Part shown: piece after piece, positions 47,644 through 56,673 of the stretch
Numbering within the stretch: position 1 is the first letter of the stretch
Layout of the letters: every line of letters begins with the position of its first letter
Source of the DNA: Sulfurovum zhangzhouensis
GTDB taxonomy: Bacteria > Campylobacterota > Campylobacteria > Campylobacterales > Sulfurovaceae
DNA: 64,000 nucleotides
NCBI RefSeq assembly: GCF_030347965.1
Contig: NZ_JAQIBD010000001.1
Span: forward strand, 620,001 to 684,000
Direction: 5' to 3'
Position numbers and translations under genes: made by a program
Notes under the pieces: model-generated
Seen by the model: the letters and a program-made list of their open reading frames with translations, nothing else
Told to the model about the DNA's origin: nothing
The model's database searches: none

Positions 47644-48444
47644 TTACTCTACAATCGAGCGTATCGCATCAATCTGAGCCATCAATGCCTCTAGTTTAGT
47701 AAGCTCAATCATATTTGGCCCATCACTAAGTGCAATACTTGGATCAAAATGTGTTTCAAAGAAGAATCCGTCTACTCCTACCGCTGCTGCTGCACGTGAA
47801 AGATAAGGCACCATTGCGCTGTCACCACCGCTTGTCACACCACCGCTTGCAGGTGATTGTACTGAATGGGTTGCATCAAAGATCACAGGAGCAAAATCTC
47901 TCATCGTCACAAGTCCACGCATATCTACAACCAAGTTACCGTAACCGAATGTTGAACCGCGTTCTGTGAGCCAAACTTTATATTTCTCTGCATTTTCGTA
48001 ACTTACTTCACCATCAAACCCTCTGGTTTTAAGGACTTTAGCAACAGAGTGTACCATAGCTTGAGGAGCAAGGAACTGTCCTTTTTTGATATTGACTACT
48101 GCATCGGTTTTTGCTGCTGCGACAAGCAAGTCTGTCTGACGACATAAAAAGGCAGGAATTTGAAGTACATCCGCCACCTCAGCAGCTGCAGCAGGCTGAG
48201 TATAATCATGAACATCAGTGAGTATCTTGTAACCGAACTGTTCTTTCACCTCAGCGAGCAGCTTCAACCCTTCATCAAGCCCAGGCCCTCTAAAGCTGTC
48301 AAGGCTGGTACGGTTTGCTTTATCAAAACTCGCTTTAAAGTAAAAATCTTTTGTACAATCTTCGTGATATTTTCTGAGTGACTCAGCAATCCTCATCACA
48401 TTGTCGCGGCTTTCAAGGACACATGGCCCTGCGATCATAATCAT
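47644..48444 (-). CDS. kdsA: 3-deoxy-8-phosphooctulonate (KDO-8-P) synthase
   Basis: Condenses arabinose-5-P with PEP to make KDO-8-P for lipopolysaccharide. 266 residues: [18 protein letters not shown] opens the barrel, then [36 protein letters not shown] and DATHSVQSP. The early Cys in GPCV suggests the metal-dependent class. AGGAG precedes the start. ribH follows 73 bases downstream on the same strand. Confidence 0.97.
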   Translation of the reverse strand: MIMIAGPCVLESRDNVMRIAESLRKYHEDCTKDFYFKASFDKANRTSLDSFRGPGLDEGLKLLAEVKEQFGYKILTDVHDYTQPAAAAEVADVLQIPAFLCRQTDLLVAAAKTDAVVNIKKGQFLAPQAMVHSVAKVLKTRGFDGEVSYENAEKYKVWLTERGSTFGYGNLVVDMRGLVTMRDFAPVIFDATHSVQSPASGGVTSGGDSAMVPYLSRAAAAVGVDGFFFETHFDPSIALSDGPNMIELTKLEALMAQIDAIRSIVE

Positions 48445-48559
48445 TTTATCTCCTGTCTTTGTTAATATAAAAGGGAAAAATCCATTTACGATCCCTTCAA
48501 CTTCCTATACTAAAAAGTGCCATTCACTTGTTCTTTCGGAAGCTACAGAATCATATAAA

Positions 48560-49456
48560 CTATTTTTTAGCCAGAGCTACGATAAGCCCTGAAGTAATCA
48601 CTAATAGTATACCCAAAAAGGTCCAAATATCAGGTATAGGATCCCCAAGAGCAATACCGATGATAAGTGCAAATACGATATTGGTATAGCTGATCGTACC
48701 GACAATTCCTGCTTTGGTGTGTTCATACGCTTTGGTCATCAAAATCTGTGAAAAAGTTGCAGAAAGCCCCATCATAAGGATATAAAACCAGATAACTCCC
48801 TCAGGCATGACATAAATTGCAAACATAAAATCCAGTTCTTCAGGCGGATTCACATAGGGAGTTACAAGCATCAGAAGTAACGGGGCAACTGTTCCTACGC
48901 CCATAAAGCTCATTACAATTGCCCTGGTATCATAGTATTGCCTGAGCTCACGGATAGAGGTATATGCCAATGCTGCACCGAGCCCGGAGAAGATACCAAG
49001 CACGTCATACTTATCAAATACCCCGCCTTCAGGCTGAGCAATCAGCAAGATTCCGATAAACCCTAGCAGTACGGCAAAAATTGCAGAACTAGGAAGCTTT
49101 TCTCCCAAAAACAAAAAAGCAAAAATTGCTACGAAGATCGGTGAGGTTTTATTGTAAGTGACTGCTTCTCCCAGCGGAATATAAGCAATGATATAAAAAT
49201 AGGCCAAGAGTGCGGTAAATCCCATCACCCCTCGAAACAAAAGCAGTAGAGGTTTACCGCCTATCTGTTTAAGCGGTGATTTGTAGATCGCATACCCAAC
49301 AAGTATAACGCCAAACACGTTACGAAAAAAAGTAACTTCCACAGGAGGGAGTATCTCACTGACCACTTTAGCAAAACCACCCATCACTGCAAATGAGAGT
49401 GAGGCAATGATCATATACAAAATACCCCGATCGATACCTAAAAGATACTTTTTCAC
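48560..49456 (-). CDS. EamA/DMT-family transporter (RhaT-like permease)
   Basis: 298 residues and ten predicted transmembrane helices as two EamA repeats (about 12-140 and 150-295). The repeats include PPVEVTFFRNVFGVIL and YTNIVFALIIGIALGDP, typical of drug/metabolite transporters. It starts with GTG preceded by AAGGT. The substrate is unknown: amino acid or metabolite export is common in the family but cannot be read here. Confidence 0.85.
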   Translation of the reverse strand: MKKYLLGIDRGILYMIIASLSFAVMGGFAKVVSEILPPVEVTFFRNVFGVILVGYAIYKSPLKQIGGKPLLLLFRGVMGFTALLAYFYIIAYIPLGEAVTYNKTSPIFVAIFAFLFLGEKLPSSAIFAVLLGFIGILLIAQPEGGVFDKYDVLGIFSGLGAALAYTSIRELRQYYDTRAIVMSFMGVGTVAPLLLMLVTPYVNPPEELDFMFAIYVMPEGVIWFYILMMGLSATFSQILMTKAYEHTKAGIVGTISYTNIVFALIIGIALGDPIPDIWTFLGILLVITSGLIVALAKK

Positions 49457-49516
49457 TGTTGACCTTTTAAAATTTTCGGAAGTGTAGCATATCTTTATAA
49501 GATATCTCTATAAGCG

Positions 49517-50386
49517 TTAGACTGTTCCGAAAAGATCAGGTCTGTTGTTTCTCATCATCTTCATTTCATCTTCCAACGAGACAATGATGCCTGGTTGATA
49601 GGTAAAACTAAGTGTTTTACTTCTATTTTCATAGTCAAAATGATTCAATATCAGCTTCATAGCTTCAATTCTTGCCTTGTGTTTGTCATTTGAACGGATC
49701 ACATACCATGGTGCATCCTTATGATCTGTCTTCTGGAACATCTTGTATTTCATTTTACTGAACTCATCCCAAAGCTCTTGTGCCTGAAGATCCACTTCAC
49801 TTAGCTTCCATTGTCTCAGTGGATCAACTCTTCTTTGTTCAAAACGTTGAGCCTGTACAGACTTCTTTACACTAAGATAGAGTTTTATGAGGATCACTCC
49901 CTGTCTGCTCACAGATCTCTCAAAACCTGTAACATCCTTCATGAACCACTTATACTCTTCATTTGTACAAAAACCAAATACCGGTTCAACCATGGCACGG
50001 TTATACCAACTACGGTCAAAAAGAATGATCTCACCTCCAGATGGAAAATGCTCTACATATTTTTGATAATACCATTGTGTCTTCTGCTCAGTAGTAGGCT
50101 TCCCCAGTGCTACAATACGATAATGCTTCGGGTTCATATAACGAGACACCGTTCCGATTAGACTTCCTTTTCCTGCTGCATCCCTGCCTTCAAACACTAT
50201 GATCAGCTTTTTACGGTGTTTTTCAATATGCTGCTGCAGCTTGATCATTTCTGCTTGATAATACTCTAGCTCTTTGATCTGATCAACAACTTTAATAGCT
50301 TCTGACGATCTCTCTTTTAACTCTTGGTTTTCTTTCTCTAAAATACTAATACGTTCACGTAGTATTTCAAGCTCATTTTCCTGCAT
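49517..50386 (-). CDS. ppk2: polyphosphate kinase 2
   Basis: Transfers phosphate between polyphosphate and nucleotides. 289 residues: an N-terminal coiled coil (about 1-50), then the PPK2 core with Walker A FEGRDAAGKGS (about 65-75), Walker B ILFDRSWYNRAM, the lid segment FEQRRVDPLRQWKLS and a conserved C-terminal APWYVIRSNDKHKAR. It is a single-core enzyme (class I or III by length), perhaps making GTP/ATP from polyphosphate. EamA lies downstream. Confidence 0.93.
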   Translation of the reverse strand: MQENELEILRERISILEKENQELKERSSEAIKVVDQIKELEYYQAEMIKLQQHIEKHRKKLIIVFEGRDAAGKGSLIGTVSRYMNPKHYRIVALGKPTTEQKTQWYYQKYVEHFPSGGEIILFDRSWYNRAMVEPVFGFCTNEEYKWFMKDVTGFERSVSRQGVILIKLYLSVKKSVQAQRFEQRRVDPLRQWKLSEVDLQAQELWDEFSKMKYKMFQKTDHKDAPWYVIRSNDKHKARIEAMKLILNHFDYENRSKTLSFTYQPGIIVSLEDEMKMMRNNRPDLFGTV

Positions 50387-50616
50387 ATTCTATCCCTATT
50401 CCAACCTCTTAAATTTGGGGCTAACTCCCCCACCTCCAAGTCTAATACGTATAAAGTTAAAAAGACGGTATATCCCATACCTCAACTCATATTATAACAT
50501 CCGTTTACACTCTTAAATTGGACGTATTGACTATTTGAAATCTTAGTTTAAATCTCCTTAATATAGAGCTTGAAAAATTTTATCAATTTTTTAGCTACAA
50601 AATCCATTTTTCAGAG

Positions 50617-50622
50617 TATAAT
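50617..50622 (+). promoter_or_regulatory. -10 box of the four-hairpin leader
   Basis: TATAAT, with a predicted start about 50629, giving a leader of about 175 bases before the small gene at 50805. Bases 50387-50600, upstream of it, hold no gene and no clear structure. Confidence 0.6.
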
Positions 50623-50628
50623 TTTCTG

Positions 50629-50804
50629 TATAAGTTAGGTTTATGTTGGACGGTCATACAGATACGTACCCAGAGAATCAGATATCAAGAATATCTAAAT
50701 AAAAGATGTTGATGTGGAGGCATCACCTAAGTGAAAACGATTCACTCTTACACGGTACTCTCAAACAACTTCATTAAAAATGAAGCTGTAGCTAGGGGAG
50801 CACT
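50629..50804 (+). ncRNA. structured leader RNA with four tandem hairpins
   Basis: Four clean stems occur in order: AGATAT/ATATCT (50680-50696), TGATG/CATCA with GGAGG in its loop (50710-50725), AGTGAA/TTCACT (50730-50746) and CTTCATT/AATGAAG (50769-50785). The last lies 9 bases before the GGGGAG ribosome-binding site of the next gene. GGA motifs occur in unpaired or loop positions, as CsrA likes, but no match to a named riboswitch was recognised. It could be a cis-regulatory leader or a small RNA. Confidence 0.5.
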
Positions 50805-51056
50805 ATGACAATAAAAGATATGGAATTTACCCTAAAGACAAACGGCGTTGAAACCGAAGATATCCAAGCGATTATATCGCATTATAAAAAGACAAATGCA
50901 AGTTTCTCTCAGCTCGATGAGATGCTTGAAGATATGGGATATATGAGGATCTTTACTGATGATATATTTGGTTGGTTTGATGATGAAGATGATGAGTATG
51001 ACGATTCATTTTCCTATAATGAAAAAAACCATCATAAACCTCAGTGGGTAGATTAA
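50805..51056 (+). CDS. small acidic protein of unknown function
   Basis: 83 residues. The N-terminal half (1-50) is likely helical (MTIKDMEFTLKTNG, IISHYKKT, FSQLDEMLEDMGY). It then has a strongly acidic tail (WFDDEDDEYDDSF) and ends KPQWVD. There is no signal or membrane segment. I do not recognise the family. The GGGGAG site and long structured leader suggest it is translated under post-transcriptional control. The acidic tail could mimic nucleic acid or bind metal; this is a guess from composition only. Confidence 0.65.
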   Translation: MTIKDMEFTLKTNGVETEDIQAIISHYKKTNASFSQLDEMLEDMGYMRIFTDDIFGWFDDEDDEYDDSFSYNEKNHHKPQWVD

Positions 51057-51133
51057 TCATTTTTACTTTAAAGAGCTAAATCTTTTAGCTCTTTACCAAC
51101 TTCATTTCAACGAATTCATGCATAATAACACTT

Positions 51134-51388
51134 ATGAATGAAACAGAATTTTATACCAGACTTTTAGCCCTTCCCAATGGTGCCAACGATATATTTTACA
51201 AAAACAAACGCTATCTGCTCCGTAAAGAGACCCTGCTGGAGGGAAAACTGATAAAGGTCTATGCCGAAGAACTTGGAGGCAATGACATCGTCAGCGGCAA
51301 TTACTACCCTACTATGAAAGGCGGTATGTTGAAACCTTGTGAAATGAGTGATAAAAAAGTAATTGACTTTGTACTACAAGCACAATAA
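51134..51388 (+). CDS. small conserved-looking protein of unknown function
   Basis: 84 residues with mixed helix/strand character, basic in the middle (YKNKRYLLRKETLLEGK), and a motif ELGGNDIVSGNYYPT. It has no signal peptide or membrane segment, and I do not recognise a domain. A CATAAT box sits seven bases before the ATG and no Shine-Dalgarno is present, so the message is probably leaderless. The codon pattern and alternating hydrophobicity look like a true protein rather than chance. Confidence 0.6.
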   Translation: MNETEFYTRLLALPNGANDIFYKNKRYLLRKETLLEGKLIKVYAEELGGNDIVSGNYYPTMKGGMLKPCEMSDKKVIDFVLQAQ

Positions 51389-51389
51389 A

Positions 51390-51403
51390 CGTGACTAGTC
51401 ACG
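51390..51403. repeat. 14-bp perfect palindrome after the 51134 gene
   Basis: CGTGACTAGTCACG, one base after the stop codon of the small gene. A related CGACTAGTC occurs at about 47080. It could be a weak terminator or a protein site; neither can be shown. Confidence 0.35.
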
Positions 51404-51439
51404 TAAGCTCTCTGCTGAAGAGAACCAAATGGTTACGTA

Positions 51440-51464
51440 GTAATAGGAGCTTTGCTTCTATTAC
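51440..51464. terminator. hairpin between the convergent 51134 gene and the DUF3108 gene
   Basis: GTAATAGGAGC pairs with GCTTCTATTAC around a TTT loop, with one G-U pair. It lies 30 bases before the DUF3108 stop. Confidence 0.65.
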
Positions 51465-51493
51465 CTTCTTATGAGTTAAAAAACTGATTGAGC

Positions 51494-52231
51494 TTATTTT
51501 ACACGCTCTGCCCTGAGATCGCCAAACATCACAAGATCTTTCAACACTGCTTTTTGTGTGATTCCGTCTTTACCGATAGCGATCATCAACTCACCTTTGT
51601 TACTAGAAAATATCTTCTGATAAATGATTGCCGTGAGATAACGGTACTCTCCTTTACCTAAAGCGTTCTCATACTTTTTAAGCTCATCGGACTTTGGCAA
51701 ATAAATCTCTACTTTCCCTTTCTGTCTTTCTGCACCTATTGCATTGAAAGTATAAGTACCTGGTTTGGCATTTCCATCGATCAGTGCCGGTAAATTAAAA
51801 TAGAGTGTTAAAAGATCATTGGTGCTGAAAAAATCCAACGTTTGGTTTGACTGGGAAACCAATTTGCCTTTTTTATATTTTTTGCTAATTTTTGTGACGA
51901 TCTTTTTTGCATAATCAACGGTATAAACCTTTTCTTTTTTTTGTTCTCCGTGTTCTACTTGAATGCTATATCGTTTTGTATAGTATTGCCCGTTTTTGAT
52001 AAAGCCTTCAGAGATATGTGTCTCTTTTCTATTGCGGCTGAGTGTCTTAGCCATCCCTGTTGCATGTGCATTGATGGATATTTTATAATTATCCCCATTT
52101 GTTTCCAAATGAGCATGAGAAACTCCCAGTTCTCCCAATATCCCAAATTTCACTTGATACTTTACATCTATCGCTTGTGCGTTAAGCCAAGAGATCCATA
52201 CAAAAAAACTAAGCAGTAAATACTTCCTCAC
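51494..52231 (-). CDS. DUF3108 periplasmic protein
   Basis: 245 residues. An N-terminal signal peptide (about 1-20, ending AQA) is followed by a beta-rich DUF3108 domain: YQVKFGILGELGVSHA, HATGMAKTLSRN and LTLYFNLPALIDG near 150. DUF3108 proteins are periplasmic and of unknown function, often with lipoprotein or cell-envelope genes. The GTG start at 52231 is used. The gene is divergent from mscS, sharing the 75-base promoter region. Confidence 0.8.
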   Translation of the reverse strand: MRKYLLLSFFVWISWLNAQAIDVKYQVKFGILGELGVSHAHLETNGDNYKISINAHATGMAKTLSRNRKETHISEGFIKNGQYYTKRYSIQVEHGEQKKEKVYTVDYAKKIVTKISKKYKKGKLVSQSNQTLDFFSTNDLLTLYFNLPALIDGNAKPGTYTFNAIGAERQKGKVEIYLPKSDELKKYENALGKGEYRYLTAIIYQKIFSSNKGELMIAIGKDGITQKAVLKDLVMFGDLRAERVK

Positions 52232-52269
52232 GTGACCATGCCCCTTTGCCTATTTTATTCTTAATTCAA

Positions 52270-52275
52270 TATAAT
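52270..52275 (+). promoter_or_regulatory. -10 box of the mscS gene
   Basis: TATAAT, 31 bases before the start, with a GGGAG ribosome-binding site between. Confidence 0.55.
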
Positions 52276-52306
52276 AACGTAAAGTAGATCAGAAAGGGAG
52301 TTTGCA

Positions 52307-53485
52307 ATGCCTGTAAACGAGAATATTGAAAACAATGCGACTATCGTGCTCAACGTGATTGATGGGCTGGATCTTGGAGTACCTACAGAAGTACAGAAGT
52401 TTCTTGCACCGGTTTATGAGACATTCCCATCATTGTCCAATACGATATGGGGTATCCCCTATGCAAACCTGATAGCGGCAATTGTAGTATTTTTCTTTTT
52501 TCTTTTATTGCGTAGATTCTTTAGTAGTGTCATTGTAGTATTTTTACAAAAACTTGCAAAAAAGACTTCCACCTATTATGATGACAAGATTATCTCTGCA
52601 CTTAAAGGTCCTTTAGGCTTCATCTTCGTTCTAATCGGTCTTCATCTTTTTTTCGCGCTGATTTTCAAAGAAACAGAAACGATCAAACATATCCTGGAAA
52701 CACTGGTAATCTATGCGATATTCTGGGCAATTCTTTCAATCACAGAAGCTATGAGAGGTGTAGTATACGATATTACCGGAAAATTCAATAAAGATCTTTC
52801 CAAAGAGATGGGAAATTTCATTTTGGCGATCATAAAGATCCTCATTGCCGGCGTTGGTCTGGGAGCAATGCTGCAGGTTTGGGGGATCAATGTTACAGCA
52901 CTTGTCGCATCACTAGGAATCGGTGGTCTGGCTTTTGCATTGGCAGCGAAAGACACCATTGCAAACCTTTTTGGGTCCTTCTCATTATTGGCAGACCGGA
53001 CTATCCGAATAGGAGAATGGATCGTTGTCAACAACGTTGAAGGAGTCGTTGAAGATATCGGGATGCGTACAACCAAGATACGCTCTTTTGGCAAATCAGT
53101 TATCACCGTACCCAATCATGTCATAGCAAATAACCCGATAGAAAATTTTTCAAGAAGAGGCATCAGACGTATCAAGATGACTATCGGTCTGACCTATTCG
53201 ACCACAACCGTACAGATCACTAACATCGTGAATGATATCAAAACAATGCTGCAGACACATGAAGGCATTTCACATAATGATACGCTTCTTGTCAATTTCG
53301 AATCATTCGGAGACTCCTCTTTAAATATTTTTGTTTATACCTTTACCAATACTGCAAACTGGGAACACTATTTACAAATAAGAGAAGATATTAATTTAAA
53401 AATTATGAAAATCATTGAAAGTCATGGCTCTAGCTTTGCATTCCCTTCTCAGTCTATCTATGTCGAGAGTATGCCTCAAACATGA
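52307..53485 (+). CDS. MscS-family mechanosensitive channel
   Basis: Opens under membrane tension to release solutes on hypo-osmotic shock. 392 residues: about four transmembrane helices, with the Gly/Ala-rich pore helix in SLGIGGLAFALAAKDTIANLFG (two short pieces, about 200-225) followed by the cytoplasmic beta domain with RIGEWIVVNNVEGVVEDIGMRTT and an alpha/beta C-terminal domain (about 280-390). It is larger than E. coli MscS (286), with extra N-terminal helices, as in many YnaI/MSL-like proteins. Confidence 0.92.
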   Translation: MPVNENIENNATIVLNVIDGLDLGVPTEVQKFLAPVYETFPSLSNTIWGIPYANLIAAIVVFFFFLLLRRFFSSVIVVFLQKLAKKTSTYYDDKIISALKGPLGFIFVLIGLHLFFALIFKETETIKHILETLVIYAIFWAILSITEAMRGVVYDITGKFNKDLSKEMGNFILAIIKILIAGVGLGAMLQVWGINVTALVASLGIGGLAFALAAKDTIANLFGSFSLLADRTIRIGEWIVVNNVEGVVEDIGMRTTKIRSFGKSVITVPNHVIANNPIENFSRRGIRRIKMTIGLTYSTTTVQITNIVNDIKTMLQTHEGISHNDTLLVNFESFGDSSLNIFVYTFTNTANWEHYLQIREDINLKIMKIIESHGSSFAFPSQSIYVESMPQT

Positions 53486-53507
53486 TTTTCTAAAACCAAT
53501 AATATGG

Positions 53508-53513
53508 TATAAT
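53508..53513 (+). promoter_or_regulatory. -10 box of the der gene
   Basis: TATAAT, 23 bases after the mscS stop and about 80 bases before the der start. Confidence 0.55.
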
Positions 53514-53530
53514 CACATTAATTATCTTCT

Positions 53531-53555
53531 GCTATGGCTCATAAGGAGCCGTAGC
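53531..53555 (+). promoter_or_regulatory. hairpin in the der leader
   Basis: GCTATGGCT pairs with AGCCGTAGC (nine pairs including one G-U) around a seven-base loop, downstream of the predicted transcription start and 40 bases before the der start codon. A role in mRNA stability or attenuation is possible. Confidence 0.45.
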
Positions 53556-53595
53556 CTGACTTTTAACAGATACAAACCACTAAGAAAGAATATTT

Positions 53596-54996
53596 ATGTC
53601 AGATCTAAAAAAAGTAGCCATTATAGGACGCCCTAATGTAGGTAAAAGCTCACTATTCAACCGTCTTGCCAGACAACGTGATGCAATTACCTCCGATATG
53701 TCGGGGACCACTAGAGATGTAAAAAAACGTGTGGTCACGATCTCTGGGAACCGTGACTTTGAGATCCTTGATACAGGCGGGATCGATTACTCTTCAGAAC
53801 TCTTTAGTAAAGTTGCAGAGCATGCACTCAGAGCTGCCAAAGAAGCAGATATTATTATCTATATGGTAAACGGGAAAATGCTTCCTGATGATGAAGATAG
53901 AGAACTATTTTATCAACTTCAGGCTCTAGACAAACCTCTGGCACTCGTAGTCAATAAGATAGATAATGAAAAAGAAGAAGAACGTTACTGGGAGTTTCTG
54001 GAATTTGGTGCAGAACGTACCTTCCCTCTCTCGGTAAGCCACAATCGCTACTTCAATGACTTCTATGCCTGGCTTGAAGAGTATATCCCTCCACGTGAAG
54101 AAGAAGGTGAACTGGAACTTGAAGAAGAGGTTGACCCATTTGCAGAAATGCTAGAAGAGATCCATTTTGACGAACAAGAGGAAGAGGAAGAAGATAGAGA
54201 TATCAAAGTTGCACTGATCGGACGTGTCAATACAGGGAAAAGCTCTCTTCTTAATGCACTGGTAGGCGAAGAGCGTACTATCGTCTCTGATGTTGCAGGA
54301 ACCACTATCGATCCTGTCGATGAATCTATCGAACACAATGATTATAAAATCACCTTTGTTGATACAGCGGGAATCAGAAGACGGGGTAAAATCCTAGGCA
54401 TTGAGAAATATGCACTTGATCGTACCGAAGAAATGCTGGAAAAAGCAGACATCGCACTACTTTTGATCGATGCTACGGTAGGCGTAACTGAACTCGATGA
54501 GAGAATTGCCGGTTTGATCGAAAAGTTTAAACTCGGTTCACTCATTGTTATCAACAAGTGGGATGTTCGTGAAGAAAAAAGTTATGAAGAAGCAATAGAT
54601 GATATCCGTGATGAGCTCAAGTTCCTCCACTACGCACCGATCATTACCGTTTCTGCAAAAACAGGACAGCGTGTACACAAAATACTTGACCAGATCGTTG
54701 CAATCTATGAGCGTTATAAGCAGCGTATTCCGACTTCTAAGCTCAATGATGTACTGCGTGAAGCTATCAGCCGTCACCATATCCCTTCACATCACGGAGC
54801 AGTGGTCAAGATCAAGTTTGCTACACAGTATGAGACCAAACCACCAAAGATCGCGCTTATTGTCAACCACCCTAACTTCCTGCATTTTAGCTATAAACGC
54901 TATCTGGCTAACTATATAAGAAGCAAATTTGACTTCGAGGGAGTACCTCTGGATCTGGAGACACGAAAACGCGGAGAACGAAAGATAGATGAATAA
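53596..54996 (+). CDS. der: ribosome assembly GTPase Der (EngA)
   Basis: Tandem GTPase for 50S subunit assembly. The 466 residues contain GTPase 1 with GRPNVGKSSLFN (about 10-20), TSDMSGTTRD and DTGGI, an acidic linker (about 170-200, EEEEVDP-type), GTPase 2 with GRVNTGKSSLLN and DTAGIRRRGK, and a C-terminal KH-like domain (about 380-466). Full length and monocistronic. The acidic linker is longer than usual. Confidence 0.97.
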   Translation: MSDLKKVAIIGRPNVGKSSLFNRLARQRDAITSDMSGTTRDVKKRVVTISGNRDFEILDTGGIDYSSELFSKVAEHALRAAKEADIIIYMVNGKMLPDDEDRELFYQLQALDKPLALVVNKIDNEKEEERYWEFLEFGAERTFPLSVSHNRYFNDFYAWLEEYIPPREEEGELELEEEVDPFAEMLEEIHFDEQEEEEEDRDIKVALIGRVNTGKSSLLNALVGEERTIVSDVAGTTIDPVDESIEHNDYKITFVDTAGIRRRGKILGIEKYALDRTEEMLEKADIALLLIDATVGVTELDERIAGLIEKFKLGSLIVINKWDVREEKSYEEAIDDIRDELKFLHYAPIITVSAKTGQRVHKILDQIVAIYERYKQRIPTSKLNDVLREAISRHHIPSHHGAVVKIKFATQYETKPPKIALIVNHPNFLHFSYKRYLANYIRSKFDFEGVPLDLETRKRGERKIDE

Positions 54997-55001
54997 TACA
55001 A

Positions 55002-55027
55002 AAGAGCATGTAAATATGCTTGCTCTT
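55002..55027. terminator. hairpin after der
   Basis: AAGAGCA and TGCTCTT form a perfect 7-bp stem five bases after the der stop, with an inner GCAT/ATGC pairing. There is no strong T-run. Confidence 0.55.
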
Positions 55028-55095
55028 CATGATAAAACCTATTCTCCCTCCATATAAGACTGCATTTCTAGTAAAAGCCTAAAGCGCTCACCTGC

Positions 55096-55101
55096 TATAA
55101 T
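55096..55101 (+). promoter_or_regulatory. -10 box of trpS
   Basis: TATAAT, 25 bases before the start codon, followed by an AGGA ribosome-binding site. Confidence 0.55.
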
Positions 55102-55126
55102 CTCATAAAAATTTTAGGATATTGCA

Positions 55127-56086
55127 ATGCGTGTACTTACAGGAATCCAGGCTTCAGGTAAACTTCACTTGGGAAATTACTTTGGAGCAATGAAACCAAT
55201 GGTAGAACTTCAAGAACATCATGAGCTCTTTACATTTATTGCCAACTACCACTCTTTGACCTCTTCCAAAGATGCTGATACTCTAAGACAATATACCATT
55301 GATGCGGCTGTAGACTACCTCTCGATCGGTATAGATCCGAACAAAACTACGTTCTGGATCCAAAGCCATATGCCTGAAGTACTTGAACTTTACTGGATAC
55401 TCTCCAAATTCACCCCGATGGGACTACTCGAACGTGCACACTCATACAAAGACAAGGTTGCAAAGGGGATCCCGGCCAGCCATGCACTTTTCAGCTATCC
55501 TGTACTCATGGCAGCTGATATTCTGATCCTTGATACAGAGAAAGTACCTGTTGGCAAAGACCAGATCCAGCATGTTGAGATGACACGTGATATCGCGATC
55601 AAGTTTAACAACGAATATGGAGAGATCCTTACACTCCCTGATCACTTGGTACAGGAAGATGTTGCAACGATCCCTGGAATTGACGGCCAAAAGATGAGTA
55701 AGAGTTACAACAATGCTATCGATCTGTTCATGGATGAGAAATCACTGCAGAAAAGATGTAACAAGATCGTCTCTTCTTCTACTCCACTAGGTGAACCGCT
55801 TGAATATGAAGGTGACAATGTCTATGCCTTAGCTTCACTCTTCTTAAATGACGAAGAGAAACTCGAACTTCAAGCGCGCTATAAAAGCGGTAAAGAGGGA
55901 TATGGTCACTTCAAAAAATATCTCAAAGAACTGATCTGGGAAGAGCTAGGTGAAGCCAGAGAGAAAAGAGAGTACTACCTCAACCATATGGATGAGGTAG
56001 AGGATATTCTCGCTCAAGGTGCGAAAAAAGCTTCTGCAATCGCTTCAGCTAAGATGGAAAAAGTCAAAGCAGCAATAGGACTCTAA
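55127..56086 (+). CDS. trpS: tryptophanyl-tRNA synthetase
   Basis: Charges tRNA-Trp. The 319-residue class I synthetase has the HIGH-like motif in GKLHLGNYFGA (about 12-22), the KMSKS loop (DGQKMSKSYNN, about 190-200) and the tryptophan pocket region PVLMAADILILDTEKVPVGKDQ. Full length, convergent with the membrane protein that follows, three bases from its stop. Confidence 0.98.
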   Translation: MRVLTGIQASGKLHLGNYFGAMKPMVELQEHHELFTFIANYHSLTSSKDADTLRQYTIDAAVDYLSIGIDPNKTTFWIQSHMPEVLELYWILSKFTPMGLLERAHSYKDKVAKGIPASHALFSYPVLMAADILILDTEKVPVGKDQIQHVEMTRDIAIKFNNEYGEILTLPDHLVQEDVATIPGIDGQKMSKSYNNAIDLFMDEKSLQKRCNKIVSSSTPLGEPLEYEGDNVYALASLFLNDEEKLELQARYKSGKEGYGHFKKYLKELIWEELGEAREKREYYLNHMDEVEDILAQGAKKASAIASAKMEKVKAAIGL

Positions 56087-56089
56087 GTC

Positions 56090-56662
56090 CTACTTCTGCT
56101 CTTCTGAAGCATCGATAATTGAGTCTATATCATTAACGATATCACTCAAAGGGTCTGAGTTGGGTTCTCCCGCTTGTGCAGGTCCAACCATACTCTCATC
56201 ATTTTCATCCTCTTCACCTGCTGTGCTATCTTCTTCTGATGCAACATTAAGATCAGAAACTTCTTTTTTCGGATTTAATTTCACATCTTTCTCTTCATAC
56301 CCTTCCAGATTGGAGATATAATTCTCTTTTTTCTCAACGTTTTGTACTGCACTACCGATAGTCTGAACTACACCTTCTTTTTTGGTTTCAACTCTAACTA
56401 CTGCTATATTCTCATTAGATTCTTCTTCTGTAGAATCAACTTTTACATCGACATCTTCATATTCTTCTAATGTATCAAGATAGCTTGTTTTCTTTTCAGT
56501 TGTAGTATTTTGACTTTGTAGAGATTGTATAATTTCTGGTGCATACTTTGTTTCTATATCCTCATCATTTGAGATCATATTATATTTTATAACCAATCCC
56601 AGAATGCCCAAGGAGAGAAGTATAACCAGTGCGACAGCGAAATTTTCTAGTAGATTTTTCAT
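56090..56662 (-). CDS. single-pass membrane protein with a duplicated acidic motif, unknown function
   Basis: 190 residues. The start MKNLLENFAVAL at 56662 is preceded by AAAGG; a longer GTG start is less likely. One membrane helix (about 8-27) leads to a very acidic periplasmic region. Two copies of a motif are present: KKTSYLDTLEEYEDVDVK and KKENYISNLEGYEEKDVK (pattern KKxxY-(L/I)xxLExYExxDVK), about 60-77 and 113-130. I recognise no family. It lies 11 bases after a rhodanese gene and probably belongs to its operon. Confidence 0.65.
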   Translation of the reverse strand: MKNLLENFAVALVILLSLGILGLVIKYNMISNDEDIETKYAPEIIQSLQSQNTTTEKKTSYLDTLEEYEDVDVKVDSTEEESNENIAVVRVETKKEGVVQTIGSAVQNVEKKENYISNLEGYEEKDVKLNPKKEVSDLNVASEEDSTAGEEDENDESMVGPAQAGEPNSDPLSDIVNDIDSIIDASEEQK

Positions 56663-56673
56663 GATTGACCTTT

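Noticed and set aside
50805-51388. the two small genes as a toxin-antitoxin pair
   Set aside because: They are separated by 77 bases with a second probable promoter, show no toxin or antitoxin motif and are not overlapping.
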